Origin: Nostoc sp. S13
Lineage (GTDB): Bacteria; Cyanobacteriota; Cyanobacteriia; Cyanobacteriales; Nostocaceae
DNA length: 49,101 nucleotides
NCBI RefSeq assembly: GCF_029379315.1
Contig: NZ_JAQYWQ010000043.1
Coordinates: forward strand, 1-49,101
Reading direction: 5' to 3'
Of this stretch, positions 1 to 9,727 are shown in pieces (the stretch's first letter is position 1; each line of letters opens with the position of its first letter). The notes beneath the pieces were generated by a model, which saw only the letters and a list, made by a program, of their open reading frames with translations, searched no databases and was not told the DNA's origin. Position numbers and translations under genes: made by a program.

Positions 1-85
1 AAAATTTGGTGGGGGTGCAAAAACGCCGATTATTCATCCACCAGTCGTACAGAATTCATTTTGAATTCTGACTCCTGACTCCTGA

Positions 86-351
86 ATTCTGTTCGATAAA
101 AGTCAGCAGGAGTTGGAAGCGATGTTTGGATTAACCGATTGGAGACAAACTAAATTTTACCAGGAAGTAAAGGAAGAAACAAAGCAGGAAGTAAAAGAGG
201 AGGTTCGAGAAGAAACAAAGTTAGAGACTATCCCCGTCTGCTTAAGTTTGGTTTAAGTATAGAGCAAATCGCCGAAGCATTAGAATTGGATGTTGAACAG
301 GTACGACAAGCTATTGAGAAGCAAAAAGAAGAGCGAACAGGAAGTAATTAA
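86..351 (+). pseudogene. Remnant of Rpn/PD-(D/E)XK-type nuclease-transposase, C-terminal part, frameshifted
   Basis: Only the C-terminal region of this family can be read. One frame (to about 240) gives a stretch beginning LFDKSQQELEAMFGLTDWRQ followed by a Glu/Lys-rich helix, and it stops at 254-256. The sequence resumes in another frame (about 228-351) with GLSIEQIAEALELDVEQVRQ, the helix-turn-helix-like tail common in cyanobacterial members. An in-frame stop at 83-85 and the repeated CTGACTCCTGAATTCTG-like sequence just upstream cut off the catalytic N-terminus. The reading frames therefore show a 5'-truncated, frameshifted gene. The family assignment comes from the tail alone and is moderately certain. 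Confidence 0.6.
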
Positions 352-399
352 CAATTCAACATTCAAGAGAGTTTGATATTATGTGCGGCTGATTAGTTG

Positions 400-3300
400 T
401 CAAAAGCGTGTTTGATACTCTACTACACCACGACTATCATCAGATAAATTAGTGGAAGCACGCACACGAAATTCGTCATTTATCCGGTAATTAACACCCC
501 ATTGGAAGGGGTCATTTGTTGTCAAAATTTTGATACTGGAAACGGATATCTTAGAAGAAATATCAACCCCAGCCTCTGCTGCTAATTCCAAAGTTGAAGT
601 GCTCCTTCCCGCTTCGGGATTATCAGAAATAACGGTAGGAAATATCCGCAATTCACTCAAGCCAAAGGTACTCCCAATCTGGTTAAAAGCTGACTGAAAA
701 TTGTTAAACACAGCCGAACCTGCGATGTTAATCAGACCTAAAGTACTGTCACCACGTCCTTGGGTGTCTACAAATCCACCTCCTAAAAGAGCAACAATTT
801 CGGTTTGACTACGTGACGGACTGCTTGTTAGTTCTAGATTTTCATTTAGTTTGCTGGCGAGACTATTGATAGTGGCTTCGACTCGAACACTCTCTAAAGC
901 TGATAAACCTGTGGAATTTACCCGGCTGAAATCATTATTTTGAGTTACATCTAGTACCTTGGCAAATAGCCGAATGTTCAAGTATGGGTCGCGGGGTTGA
1001 GAGGAACTAAAAGTTGCAGTGTGTTTATAGCCAGAAGCAAGGTTAAATTGGGTAGTAAATAAATTGACCCCACCTTTCTCTAAGCGGATAGTACCATCGG
1101 GTATAGGCTGATTGATTGAGCCGTTAACTATGAGATTACCAGTGGCGCGGAAGCTGAGAATAGGAGGACGGGTAATTTGGACGTTTTTGCCTAGTTCCAA
1201 ATCTAGATTATTAAATTTAGCGATCGCATTTCCCCTTTCATTGCCAATTTCAGGTTTGCTCTGCTTATTGGTATTTATGGGTGATACGCCAATACTACTG
1301 TTTGAAGATGAAGCGGTGCCGGTAGATTCTGCCAGCAATACCTGACCATCAAATAAATTTACTTTACCGCCAATTATGGGGTTAAGGGCAGAACCAGTAA
1401 TCTGCAAATTGCCGCTAGCGCCTCCCTGGTAAAGTCCCTTGAGATTCAACTCTAGCTGATCATTGATATTAACAGTCAGGGGATTGTTGATAATCACGTT
1501 CTGATTGTTGAAAATGGGAATTTCTCCAGCAGCTTCTACCTTGCCACGACTAAATCTACCCTGAAGATTTTCTACTAAGATGCTGTCAAAATTAAACAGC
1601 ACTCTACCTGTGACACCTCTCACCTTACGTGGCAAAGCCTGGGCTGAAAAAGTAGCATTATTAATAGTAGCAATTCCATTTACTTCGGGTTTTTTGAGTG
1701 TTCCGCGTACCTTCAAGTCTACTTCTCCTTCACCTTTCTCAAATACCACTTGATTAGTGAATGCGTTTAACAGTGCCAATCCTTCGTTTTCCAACTTCAT
1801 ATCCAGAGTTATTTGCTCACTGTCTGATGCCACAGAAGCAAAAGGCAATTTATAAGGTATGCTGCCAGTAATATCAACAGGTTTTGGGCCAGCAACCGCT
1901 ACAGTACTACCAAAATTTAAGCGTCCGTTGGTATAGCTGAAACTTGCGATCGCTGACTCTATTTTGCTCTGATTTAGTATTCCTTCTGTGATTTGCAATT
2001 CCCCTATAGCTTGGGGATTAGCAATGCTGCCTGCTAAAGTTGCTGTAGCGTTAAGATTACCTGTGATTCCAACTGGCAGTTTAACAAAATTATTCAGTAT
2101 TTGTACCGGAAAATTATTCACCCGCAACTGACCAGATTGTTCATCACCGCCAACGTTACCCGTGAAGGCAATCAGCCTGTTTTGAGATTCGATTCGTAAA
2201 GGTCGCAAATTTAAAACACCGTTCTCAAAGTTGCCTTCGGCAATCACGTTGTCGGCAGTATAAAAACGCTTTCGTTCCTCCTTTTTACCCCAGGCAAAGT
2301 TTTGTCCATTCAAATTAAATTCCACTGACAATCCATTGGCTGTAGCTGTATTTACAGCCACTTCCCCGTTGAAAGTCCCCTTTAAGTCTGCCAAATCTGG
2401 TATGGGAGTAGAATTAAGTCGCTGTTGTTCCTGTTCTGCTACCAGGACTTCAATTTCAGAAAACCGTTGGATTTGGTTAAATAAGGGCTGATTTGGCGCT
2501 CCTTGGGGAGTGGTGGTTAGATCCTCTGCTGTGCCGTAGATTTCTGCTGAACCACCTGGCAAATTTTGTAAATCAAATACCTGTGCTACAGCTAGAACAT
2601 CTTCGATTTTACCCTGGTTGACATTCAGTTTACCTTGTAGTTGAGGGCCTTTAGGAGTTTGAGCCAAAGTACCCACAAGGGCATACCGACTGTTGCCTTT
2701 GACAAATTCGCTACTGGCGAGTGTGGCTTTACCGTTACCGTAGCGGAATTGAGCAGCTATTCGATCGCCTTTAACTCGGCCAATTTGCGGATTGGCGATC
2801 GCTAAATTTCCTGTTGCTGCCAATGTCTGCTGATTAAAGAGCAAATCCCCAGTTAACAACCCAGCTATCTTACCAGTACCCAAACGAGTAATTGCTGGCG
2901 GAGTCAAATTTAATATTTGCAAAGGGAAATTTGCAACTTTGAGTGTCCAATCATTCCCTTCAACATTACCTGTGGCTAATGCTTGCTGCCATTGTACTAA
3001 AAAAGATTTAGGGCGATTATTGGCATCTAAATTGAAGTCCAGGTGATCGCTTTTCCCTGCCAAGTTCAAATTTAAACCGCGTCCCTGTGCTGAATCGATG
3101 TTTCCAGTTAACAACGGCTCAAAAGCAATATTTTGAACAACCAAATCTCGTAAGTTGATTTGCCCGATCACATTTGGCAAAGGCAGCTTACCAGTGATTT
3201 GACCATTAAAATCTACTCTCCCCGCCACAGCAACCTGATTAGGAAGATTGATCGGTAACTGTTTTAGGTTGTAATTCTGGGCTTGGACGTTGAGATTTAA

Positions 3301-6066
3301 GGCAGTAATTTCCGGTATACCCGCTTTTGTTGCATTGGCTAATATATTACCAGTAACATTTAAACCTGGAGCAGTGGCTCGCTCAATGGTAAGCCTTTCA
3401 CCATTCCAAGCGATCGCAGCCGTCAGGGGTTGCTCAAGGCCAGGGATACCTTGGGATAATTGCACCTGTCCAGCAGCCCGCACATCAGCTAATTTGGATG
3501 ATCCAAGGGTGCCAACCAATTGCAACTGACCGCCAAATTCACCCCGCAATTGCTGATTTAACTGATTTAATTCCACACCGTCAGCATTAACTACAGCTTG
3601 ATAGCGACCATTGGCCAATTGGATATTAGAGGCTGCGATCGTTCCACCTGCAACATTCAGCCGTCCCTGACCACTGGCTTGAATAGTTTGCGGTTTAAAA
3701 GAGTCAACAGAACCCGCCACCTTTACTTGACCAGTTAAGGTTCCCCGGAACTGCTTTGGTACTGCTACCAACTGCTGCAACGGGAGATTATTTGCTTGAA
3801 CTTGCGCCTGATATACACGATTAGCCACTTGGATATTAGAGGCTGCGATCGTCCCACCCGCAACATTAATTAGTGCCTGACCGTTGGCTTGAACAGTTTG
3901 CGGTTTAAAAGGATCAACAGAACCGGCGACGTTGAACTGACCATTTAAGGTTCCTTGGAACTGCTTTGGTACTGTTGCCAACTGCTGGACAGGAACATTC
4001 TTAGCCTGAACTTGCGCCTGATATAGACCATCAGCAATTTGAATATTAGAGGCCGCGATCGCACCGCCACCAATAGCAAGGCGACCCTCACCACTGCCAC
4101 GGAGGGTTTTTAGACTGAAATTCTCTCTGTTGCCTGCTATTTGGAACCTACCCGCCAACGGATTATTTAAAGCTGGGGGAGACTGTTTCAATATTTGTCC
4201 CAACCGCACATTATTGGCTACAAGTTCAGCAGAGAAGCTTTGGTCTTGCAGTTGGATATTAGAAACTGCAACTGTGCCGCCACCAATTTGAACTCCTCCA
4301 CCATCAGTGCGAATCGTGGCAATTTTAAATGGTGCTGTGCTACCTGAGAGGATGAGACGACCATTGAACTGTGCCTCCCCCAAAGAGACATTTTGCAGTT
4401 GACTTTTGTTTACAAAGGGTTCCAACTTCACCCCAGAGGCAACAGCCACAGATTGCCAACGCTGATTGACATAACTACCAGTTGCCCGTACTTTACCACC
4501 ACTGACATTCAGAGCCACATTACGGAAAGAGACGGTGCGATCGCTAGCGATTGCTACTTCGCCAGTTCCAGGGTAAGTTCCGTTAGGAGCTTGGAATTGT
4601 ACCAGAGTTTGAACATTGGTAGGAGCGCCAGTTAGTTGGGCTGTCGCTGAGACATTGCCGATTTGAAAATTGGGTGTTGTTTCGTAAACTTTTGCGATCG
4701 CATCCCCTGGAACATTCTTAGCAGCGAAATTTAAATCCAGTCGCGGACTTTTACCGAGTTGAATTGTACCAGCACCTGTGATTTCACCACCAAGTTTAGC
4801 GAATCCTTGAATATCTTTCAGGGTAATTAAAGAAGAACTAGTCGCAAGCTCAAATTTACTAGTGATGTTATTAAAATCAACTTTGTCAATCCGGGCAGTT
4901 TGAATTGTGGCAACTGTGCCTGAGAGAATTGGCGCTTTTGTTGATCCGGTAATCTGCAAAGAAGCTTCTACTTGTCCAGCGATCGGCACAGGTAGTTTTA
5001 CCTTAAGAGTCTCTTGGGCATTAGCTAAACTCACCGCATTTACACGCCCCGCCAACTTAAACCCGGCTTTAGAGTCGATGATTCCCGTAGCCACGAGAGG
5101 AATTTTGCCGTAGTTGGTAGTAACATTATTTAACTGCAACTCCGTTCCCTGGAAGTGGAGGTTTCCTTGGGTATTGCTCAACAGTTGCGGCACTTTCGGA
5201 ATTTGAACTGTTACGCCTTGCACAGTAGCGTTGCCAAACAATAAAGTCCGCTGTCCTGGCATCAACCGAACAAACAAGTCACCATTAGCTCGACCCGCCT
5301 GTAAGTTCACTGGTAACTTGATTAAGCGAGTAATATCCGCAGCCAGAAAATCTGGCGATCGCAACTGAAAGTTCCCTGCTAGCATCCGAGAACGTGTCTC
5401 TCCCTGAATGGAAATACTGCCACCACTATCTGCTTGACCCCCGACATCAAACCTAATGAATTGGTTATTTGCTAAAAGTTGGGCAGATCCATTCAGTTGA
5501 GAAAATGTTACGGGAGATGAGGAGGATGTTGCTCCTGCTCTCCTCTGCGGCATCAACGCCAGCTTGGCATTGCGAAACCGCAGGTAGTCCAAATCGGTTT
5601 TAATTACGCTGCCTTCACCAGACGGCGCTATCTTAGTGGAAACCCAGCGCCCTTTCTCATCCTGTTCAATGTAAATATCTGGGTTAACTAAGGTGACATC
5701 TAGCTTTAGGTGGCGGTTAAAGATTAGTTGTAACAGGTCAAAACCCACCTCCACAGATTCGACTGTCGCCCGATCTGGATCTGTGGGTGTCGCTGGAATA
5801 GTTGAAGCTCCAAAGTGCACTCCCGTCAACGAAAATTGTGTGACTCTTCCCAGTTTTAGCGGCCGGTTGAGTGTAGTCGTGAGAGTTTGTTGTGCTAAGG
5901 GTGTTAATTCTGTTTGGACAAAAGTCCACAACCGCCAAATACCGACGACAATTGCAAACAGTAAAAGTCCGCCCAAGGCAATGCTACCCCGACTCAACAC
6001 CAGCAACCACAAACGTTTGCGGATAGGGGAAAGGGAGTGATGATCTTGATTGGAAGGGTTAGTCAT
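400..6066 (-). CDS. tamB: TamB-family (DUF490) translocation/assembly module protein, giant
   Basis: Encodes about 1888 residues. I chose the ATG at 6066 because the protein from there starts with a short polar segment, basic residues (IRKRLW) and one membrane segment (residues about 20-44). The ATG at 6168 would add 34 residues with no family character. The bulk is a long run of beta-rich, AsmA/TamB-like repeats. The C-terminal roughly 400 residues match the TamB domain, ending in an aromatic residue (VVEYQTRF) as in proteins that contact the outer membrane. TamB-family proteins span the periplasm and are thought to move phospholipid between membranes or help outer-membrane protein assembly. 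Around residues 600-850 the repeat with core IAASNIQ occurs four times at about 70-residue spacing. No partner Omp85 gene is in the window. The gene stands alone and runs opposite to its downstream neighbours. Confidence 0.9.
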   Translation of the reverse strand: MTNPSNQDHHSLSPIRKRLWLLVLSRGSIALGGLLLFAIVVGIWRLWTFVQTELTPLAQQTLTTTLNRPLKLGRVTQFSLTGVHFGASTIPATPTDPDRATVESVEVGFDLLQLIFNRHLKLDVTLVNPDIYIEQDEKGRWVSTKIAPSGEGSVIKTDLDYLRFRNAKLALMPQRRAGATSSSSPVTFSQLNGSAQLLANNQFIRFDVGGQADSGGSISIQGETRSRMLAGNFQLRSPDFLAADITRLIKLPVNLQAGRANGDLFVRLMPGQRTLLFGNATVQGVTVQIPKVPQLLSNTQGNLHFQGTELQLNNVTTNYGKIPLVATGIIDSKAGFKLAGRVNAVSLANAQETLKVKLPVPIAGQVEASLQITGSTKAPILSGTVATIQTARIDKVDFNNITSKFELATSSSLITLKDIQGFAKLGGEITGAGTIQLGKSPRLDLNFAAKNVPGDAIAKVYETTPNFQIGNVSATAQLTGAPTNVQTLVQFQAPNGTYPGTGEVAIASDRTVSFRNVALNVSGGKVRATGSYVNQRWQSVAVASGVKLEPFVNKSQLQNVSLGEAQFNGRLILSGSTAPFKIATIRTDGGGVQIGGGTVAVSNIQLQDQSFSAELVANNVRLGQILKQSPPALNNPLAGRFQIAGNRENFSLKTLRGSGEGRLAIGGGAIAASNIQIADGLYQAQVQAKNVPVQQLATVPKQFQGTLNGQFNVAGSVDPFKPQTVQANGQALINVAGGTIAASNIQVANRVYQAQVQANNLPLQQLVAVPKQFRGTLTGQVKVAGSVDSFKPQTIQASGQGRLNVAGGTIAASNIQLANGRYQAVVNADGVELNQLNQQLRGEFGGQLQLVGTLGSSKLADVRAAGQVQLSQGIPGLEQPLTAAIAWNGERLTIERATAPGLNVTGNILANATKAGIPEITALNLNVQAQNYNLKQLPINLPNQVAVAGRVDFNGQITGKLPLPNVIGQINLRDLVVQNIAFEPLLTGNIDSAQGRGLNLNLAGKSDHLDFNLDANNRPKSFLVQWQQALATGNVEGNDWTLKVANFPLQILNLTPPAITRLGTGKIAGLLTGDLLFNQQTLAATGNLAIANPQIGRVKGDRIAAQFRYGNGKATLASSEFVKGNSRYALVGTLAQTPKGPQLQGKLNVNQGKIEDVLAVAQVFDLQNLPGGSAEIYGTAEDLTTTPQGAPNQPLFNQIQRFSEIEVLVAEQEQQRLNSTPIPDLADLKGTFNGEVAVNTATANGLSVEFNLNGQNFAWGKKEERKRFYTADNVIAEGNFENGVLNLRPLRIESQNRLIAFTGNVGGDEQSGQLRVNNFPVQILNNFVKLPVGITGNLNATATLAGSIANPQAIGELQITEGILNQSKIESAIASFSYTNGRLNFGSTVAVAGPKPVDITGSIPYKLPFASVASDSEQITLDMKLENEGLALLNAFTNQVVFEKGEGEVDLKVRGTLKKPEVNGIATINNATFSAQALPRKVRGVTGRVLFNFDSILVENLQGRFSRGKVEAAGEIPIFNNQNVIINNPLTVNINDQLELNLKGLYQGGASGNLQITGSALNPIIGGKVNLFDGQVLLAESTGTASSSNSSIGVSPINTNKQSKPEIGNERGNAIAKFNNLDLELGKNVQITRPPILSFRATGNLIVNGSINQPIPDGTIRLEKGGVNLFTTQFNLASGYKHTATFSSSQPRDPYLNIRLFAKVLDVTQNNDFSRVNSTGLSALESVRVEATINSLASKLNENLELTSSPSRSQTEIVALLGGGFVDTQGRGDSTLGLINIAGSAVFNNFQSAFNQIGSTFGLSELRIFPTVISDNPEAGRSTSTLELAAEAGVDISSKISVSSIKILTTNDPFQWGVNYRINDEFRVRASTNLSDDSRGVVEYQTRF

Positions 6067-6214
6067 TTGCTTTGACAGTATTAATTGCCAGATATCGCTG
6101 GTACACACAAGCATTAACTGGCAGATTGATTCACTATGCCATTTCCAGGATACGCCAACTAAATCCAAGACTCATTGGTTGAGTTAGGGAATTTGCTACG
6201 AGCGATCGCCAAAC

Positions 6215-6254
6215 ATAATCCACTATTAGCGAGCGATCGCTAATAGTGGATTAT
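6215..6254. repeat. Perfect 18-bp inverted repeat with 4-nt loop, HIP1 at its centre
   Basis: Left arm 6215-6232 and right arm 6237-6254 are exact reverse complements around GCGA, and the centre contains GCGATCGC. There is no T-tract on either side, so it is not a classical intrinsic terminator. It lies about 150 bp upstream of the tamB start on the divergent side. Confidence 0.8.
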
Positions 6255-7000
6255 ATAGGACTGGTATTTGATTTTTGAAAAAAATCAGTACACCCCGAAA
6301 AGGCTTCTTTTTTACTCCAGTTGGTTTCCTGAGTATTAAACTCACCAAAATTAGCTAGCTGTATCAAAGCGATAAACGGCTGACTGCAAGCATTTGTAGT
6401 CGCCAATGTTGTAGACCTTTTTTAGGCGAGCGCGGCTATCTTTATCAAGACTCTTCAAGATAACCAGACGACCTTATACATTTCAATATTTCTGCAACAA
6501 ACTAAATGTATCCTTAATGCTCCGCTTTTTATGGAAATTTTTTTAATTAAACTCTTTCGTTCTCAGTTACTTTAGATTAACTTCATAAAGTTTCGTCTTC
6601 TAAGTCAGTAGAGGCTGTTTTAATAATTCAGTAAATCTAGGGTTATGATCTATTCCAATATGAGCCTAAATTTATTTTAATGCTTTCTGATTAGCTGTAG
6701 CACCGAAGTACAGCACTGAATAGTTTTGCCTCATTGATAAATTTCATTTAGGCATCTGCTATCCATTTGGAATCCTCAAATAAAGAACATTTATATAAAG
6801 CTTTTAGAGAAAGTGATTACCCTTCATTTAAGAGAATATTAATGTTGTTACCTTAGTGAGATGAAGCAAAAGACAAAAAGATTTCTGAAAAATCTGTATT
6901 TGAGAACAAATCATCATTATCTTTCACGACAATAGTATTAAGCCATGTACAGTCATAACAGACGGGAAATAAGAACCTGGAAATTGAGAGGGAATCTCAC
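6255..7000. other. Intergenic, no gene recognised
   Basis: AT-rich sequence between the tamB 5' end and the first unknown gene. I see no open frame with coding character and no RNA gene. Promoters for either direction may lie here, but none is clear enough to mark. Confidence 0.5.
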
Positions 7001-7468
7001 ATGACATCTTTTGAATCAAATGATAGTAACAGCATTGAAGCTCAGGGTATAAGTCTAGAAATCTGGCGTACAGAATGTTTAGTATTACCCATTCCAAAAA
7101 TAGAGCCTAATGCTAATACTCCTGTAAAGCTTCATATTAATATTAGCAACAAAATGCTAACTCACTTTCGCTTCAACCGCTCTGGCACTTTAATTCCCCA
7201 GATTGTCGGGTCAGATGATCAAGTTTTACAAATGCAAGAACCGAAAAATCGGAGAAAAATTAATAAATATGATGATTATTTAGTTCAGCCAGGAGACTCT
7301 ACTTTTACATTATTATATGCAAAACTATCTTGGGAAAATAAAAAGTTACAATTTCAAATTCCTGATTTACCTAATGAACCTAGTAATTATTGGACTGTCA
7401 ATGATATCCAATTAGGAACTTATCAACTACGGTTCATATATCGCACTAATATTAAGTCATGTGCCTAG
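7001..7468 (+). CDS. Hypothetical protein, C-terminally shortened paralog of the next gene
   Basis: Encodes 155 residues with no function I recognise. It starts MTSFESNDSNSIEAQGI and has a GAGAGGG-like ribosome site about 9 nt upstream of the ATG. The next gene begins MTSSESNEINAVEVDGVWFE, and both contain the segment Y-Q-(L/F)-R-F-I-Y near the end, so they are tandem paralogs. This copy stops right after RFIYRTNIKSCA. The neighbour continues about 30 residues more to WTGEVLTPFVELHL. The sequence after the stop shows no frame that restores the missing tail, so a deletion is likelier than a simple frameshift. No signal peptide or membrane segment is visible. Confidence 0.6.
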   Translation: MTSFESNDSNSIEAQGISLEIWRTECLVLPIPKIEPNANTPVKLHINISNKMLTHFRFNRSGTLIPQIVGSDDQVLQMQEPKNRRKINKYDDYLVQPGDSTFTLLYAKLSWENKKLQFQIPDLPNEPSNYWTVNDIQLGTYQLRFIYRTNIKSCA

Positions 7469-7514
7469 AGGATTGACAGCGCATGAAGATGTCGTTCTTG
7501 AGAGTGTAGCTAAT

Positions 7515-8126
7515 ATGACATCAAGTGAATCGAATGAAATTAATGCTGTTGAAGTAGATGGTGTCTGGTTTGAAACTCTAGTACCGGAGCAAATTTTGCG
7601 CTTACCAAAACAAAATATAGTACAGAAACTTCTGAGTATTTTGAAATTTTTATTACCAATACCGCCAGGTTATCTTTCCCCTAAATATTCTGTACAGATT
7701 GGTATACGAATTACTAATAACACCTCAACCCCCCTTAGATTTAGCTTTTATTTCACCATACTTCCAGAACTAGTGAATGCGTACGGTCTAATTCCATTGG
7801 AGGGTGGTTGGATTAGAGCTTCAGCATCTTTAGAATCTGATTACCCTCTCGCTATGCCAGGAGAGAGTGTAACATACTTTCCTGAGATAAAATTTTTTGG
7901 GACTTGGGGTAATCGATTTGGACTTAGCATAACCAGTGGAGATAGTGGTACATGGTTTTTTCAATCTCTCAAGCCAGGTAATTATCAGTTCCGATTTATC
8001 TATAACAGTCCAAATGAAAAGGCAACACTGTACAGTTCTGTGAGTAGAGATATGAACTTAATAGAAGGGATTTGGACGGGTGAAGTATTAACTCCGTTTG
8101 TGGAGTTACATTTAGCCCAGCTTTGA
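7515..8126 (+). CDS. Hypothetical protein, full-length member of a tandem paralog pair
   Basis: Encodes 203 residues from the ATG at 7515. An earlier ATG at 7461 overlaps the previous gene and adds 18 residues unlike the paralog, so I prefer 7515. There a GAGAG sequence sits about 10 nt upstream, in the same relation as in the preceding gene. The protein is mainly polar with predicted beta character. It has a middle hydrophobic stretch (KLLSILKFLLPIPPGYL) and ends WTGEVLTPFVELHLAQL. No enzymatic motif is visible. From memory the ending pattern resembles uncharacterised cyanobacterial proteins, but I assign no function. Confidence 0.65.
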   Translation: MTSSESNEINAVEVDGVWFETLVPEQILRLPKQNIVQKLLSILKFLLPIPPGYLSPKYSVQIGIRITNNTSTPLRFSFYFTILPELVNAYGLIPLEGGWIRASASLESDYPLAMPGESVTYFPEIKFFGTWGNRFGLSITSGDSGTWFFQSLKPGNYQFRFIYNSPNEKATLYSSVSRDMNLIEGIWTGEVLTPFVELHLAQL

Positions 8127-8204
8127 AGTAAACCTAAATTTTTATTTTCAACAAGACTCACAAGGCGAGGTCATGCATCATTTGTCCTAGCAGCAGTAGC
8201 AGTT

Positions 8205-8909
8205 ATGACACTTGTTGGTTGGCAATGGCAATGGATAAACATACGTCTTGCTGCGATCGCTGGCATCTTAATTATCCCAGCTTTACTGCTCACTCAAACC
8301 AGGGCAGGATTATTAGCCTTACTGGTAGCCACTATCTATTTATTAGGACGCCAGCATTATAAGCTTTTAGTAAGAGCAACACTGGTGTGTTTACTGGTAA
8401 TTGGCATCGTTACCACCACTAGGCAGATCAATAATTTACCTCTGATTAAACAAATCACATCAGACCGGGTTGATCTGTGGCAGTTAGCCAACTATAGAAT
8501 TAGTCAGCGTCCCTTACTCGGATGGGGAATGGATGGTTTTGGCACCGCTTATTCCTATGTGCGCCCCGGCAAAAAAATAACTAAAGTAATTCGCTTGGGT
8601 GATTTTAGTTTCGATTACCAAGACGAAAATGGCGAAATAAAAACCGCACAACTACCCACAACTAAAGCACATAATTTAATTTTAGATACGATTTTATCAG
8701 TAGGATTACTGGGGATCGCATCCTACCTAGCCCTGTTAGGATGGTGTCTGTGGCAGGTGATCAAATCACCTTACCGGGGAATTGAAGCAGTCTTCATTGC
8801 CTATCTTGCCTTTACCTTCACCTGGTTTGAGTGCGCCCAATTTACGCATCTAGCTTGGTGGTCGCTCAGTATATCTGGAATGTCCCGTGTCCCGAAAATC
8901 ACACTTTAA
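8205..8909 (+). pseudogene. O-antigen ligase/polymerase (Wzy_C) fragment, N-terminal half missing
   Basis: Encodes 234 residues covering only the second half of an O-antigen ligase-like membrane protein; family members usually have 400-450 residues. Visible landmarks are the helix LLTQTRAGLLALLVA, the periplasmic loop start RPLLGWGMDGFGTAY, and KAHNLILDTILSVGLLG with its conserved His, followed by further membrane helices. These enzymes join or polymerise lipid-linked glycans. The frame stays open upstream of the ATG as far as 8127, directly after the stop of the preceding gene, but holds no further family sequence. The upstream half appears lost by deletion. The 3' end overlaps the next gene by 23 nt, suggesting an old operon. 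A functional product is unlikely. Confidence 0.7.
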
Positions 8910-9681
8910 AACCGCTACGATCATCTGTTTGCTGTGTCTGCTATTGGGCAGCACCCAGTCAAAGCCAGAGTCAGAATGGACACAACAGATGGAAGCAGAG
9001 TTTCAGGCGCGTTCCCAACAAGCAATTACACTCTTTGCAGGCAGTAACTACGGTTCGACAGCCTTTGAGAACGAAAAAAGGTCTTACCCTAGAGCGATGA
9101 TGGACTTTCTTGCAGGTAATAGAGAAAAAGCGATCGCCTTTCTGCAATCAGAAGACGCTGATGCCGATAGAAATGCTCACACCTTGGGAATTGACTTTTA
9201 CTCTGGCTTTACCCTTAAAGGGCAAGTTCGCAAATACTTCTACTTTGGCAAATATCTTGACCCAAACTATCGCCAGCGCATGAAGAAAGCGATGGGGATT
9301 TTGACCGAAAAAGACCCACTGACACGTACCTTTCTTAGCCCTCGGAAATTTTGGTCGGCATCAACTGATAATTGCGATACTTGGGTAGACTGCCGCAATA
9401 CGGATAATTTAAAAGCTATGCGGGAAGTAGGAGTCTATTTATTTGCTGAGGAAACAGGCAACGAAGAGACACGTAAAATATATAAAGAGCGCATCCGCCG
9501 CAATGTTCGCACTCTCTACCAAATTGGACAAGGGGAGTGGGATTCGGAAAACTACTTGGGACATGCTGTTACTACTTATGTAAATCTCTACGATTTTGCA
9601 TTAGACTTATCCGGAAATGAGAACTTTATTTGGCTGAAACCTAGCTCTGGAGAGGGTTTTAGAGGTTCCTGTTTTATATAA
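8887..9681 (+). pseudogene. Exported large protein, N-terminal half (split gene)
   Basis: Begins with GTG at 8887, overlapping the end of the O-antigen ligase fragment. The first about 25 residues look like a signal peptide (basic MSRKSHFK, then hydrophobic ICLLCLLLG). The body is helical and rich in Trp and Tyr (GEWDSENYLGHAVTTYVNLY), which recalls alpha/alpha-toroid polysaccharide lyases or glycosidases, although I cannot name a family. Normal-looking sequence runs to about LSGNE, then changes to IWLKPSSGEGFRGSCFI and stops. The continuation resumes in a different frame from about 9740. The gene is therefore interrupted by a small insertion. A role in exopolysaccharide handling is inferred only from the neighbour. 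Confidence 0.55.
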
Positions 9682-9712
9682 GCTAAAAAGCCAGCTATGT
9701 AAGGGTTTCAGC
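9633..9712. mobile_element. Small MITE-like insertion interrupting the split exported-protein gene
   Basis: GCTGAAACC at 9633-9641 is the inverted complement of GGTTTCAGC at 9704-9712. The direct repeat TTTATTTG occurs at 9625-9632, immediately before the left arm, and again at 9723-9730, ten bases after the right arm. The segment carries stops and introduces a frame change between the two halves of the gene. Size and terminal inverted repeats fit a non-autonomous element. The exact borders are uncertain because removing either whole repeat unit does not restore the frame. Confidence 0.45.
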
Positions 9713-9727
9713 TATTTTGAGGTTTAT

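Noticed and set aside
5693..6040. 115-codon plus-strand open frame within tamB
   Set aside because: A shadow on the opposite strand of a clear coding sequence.
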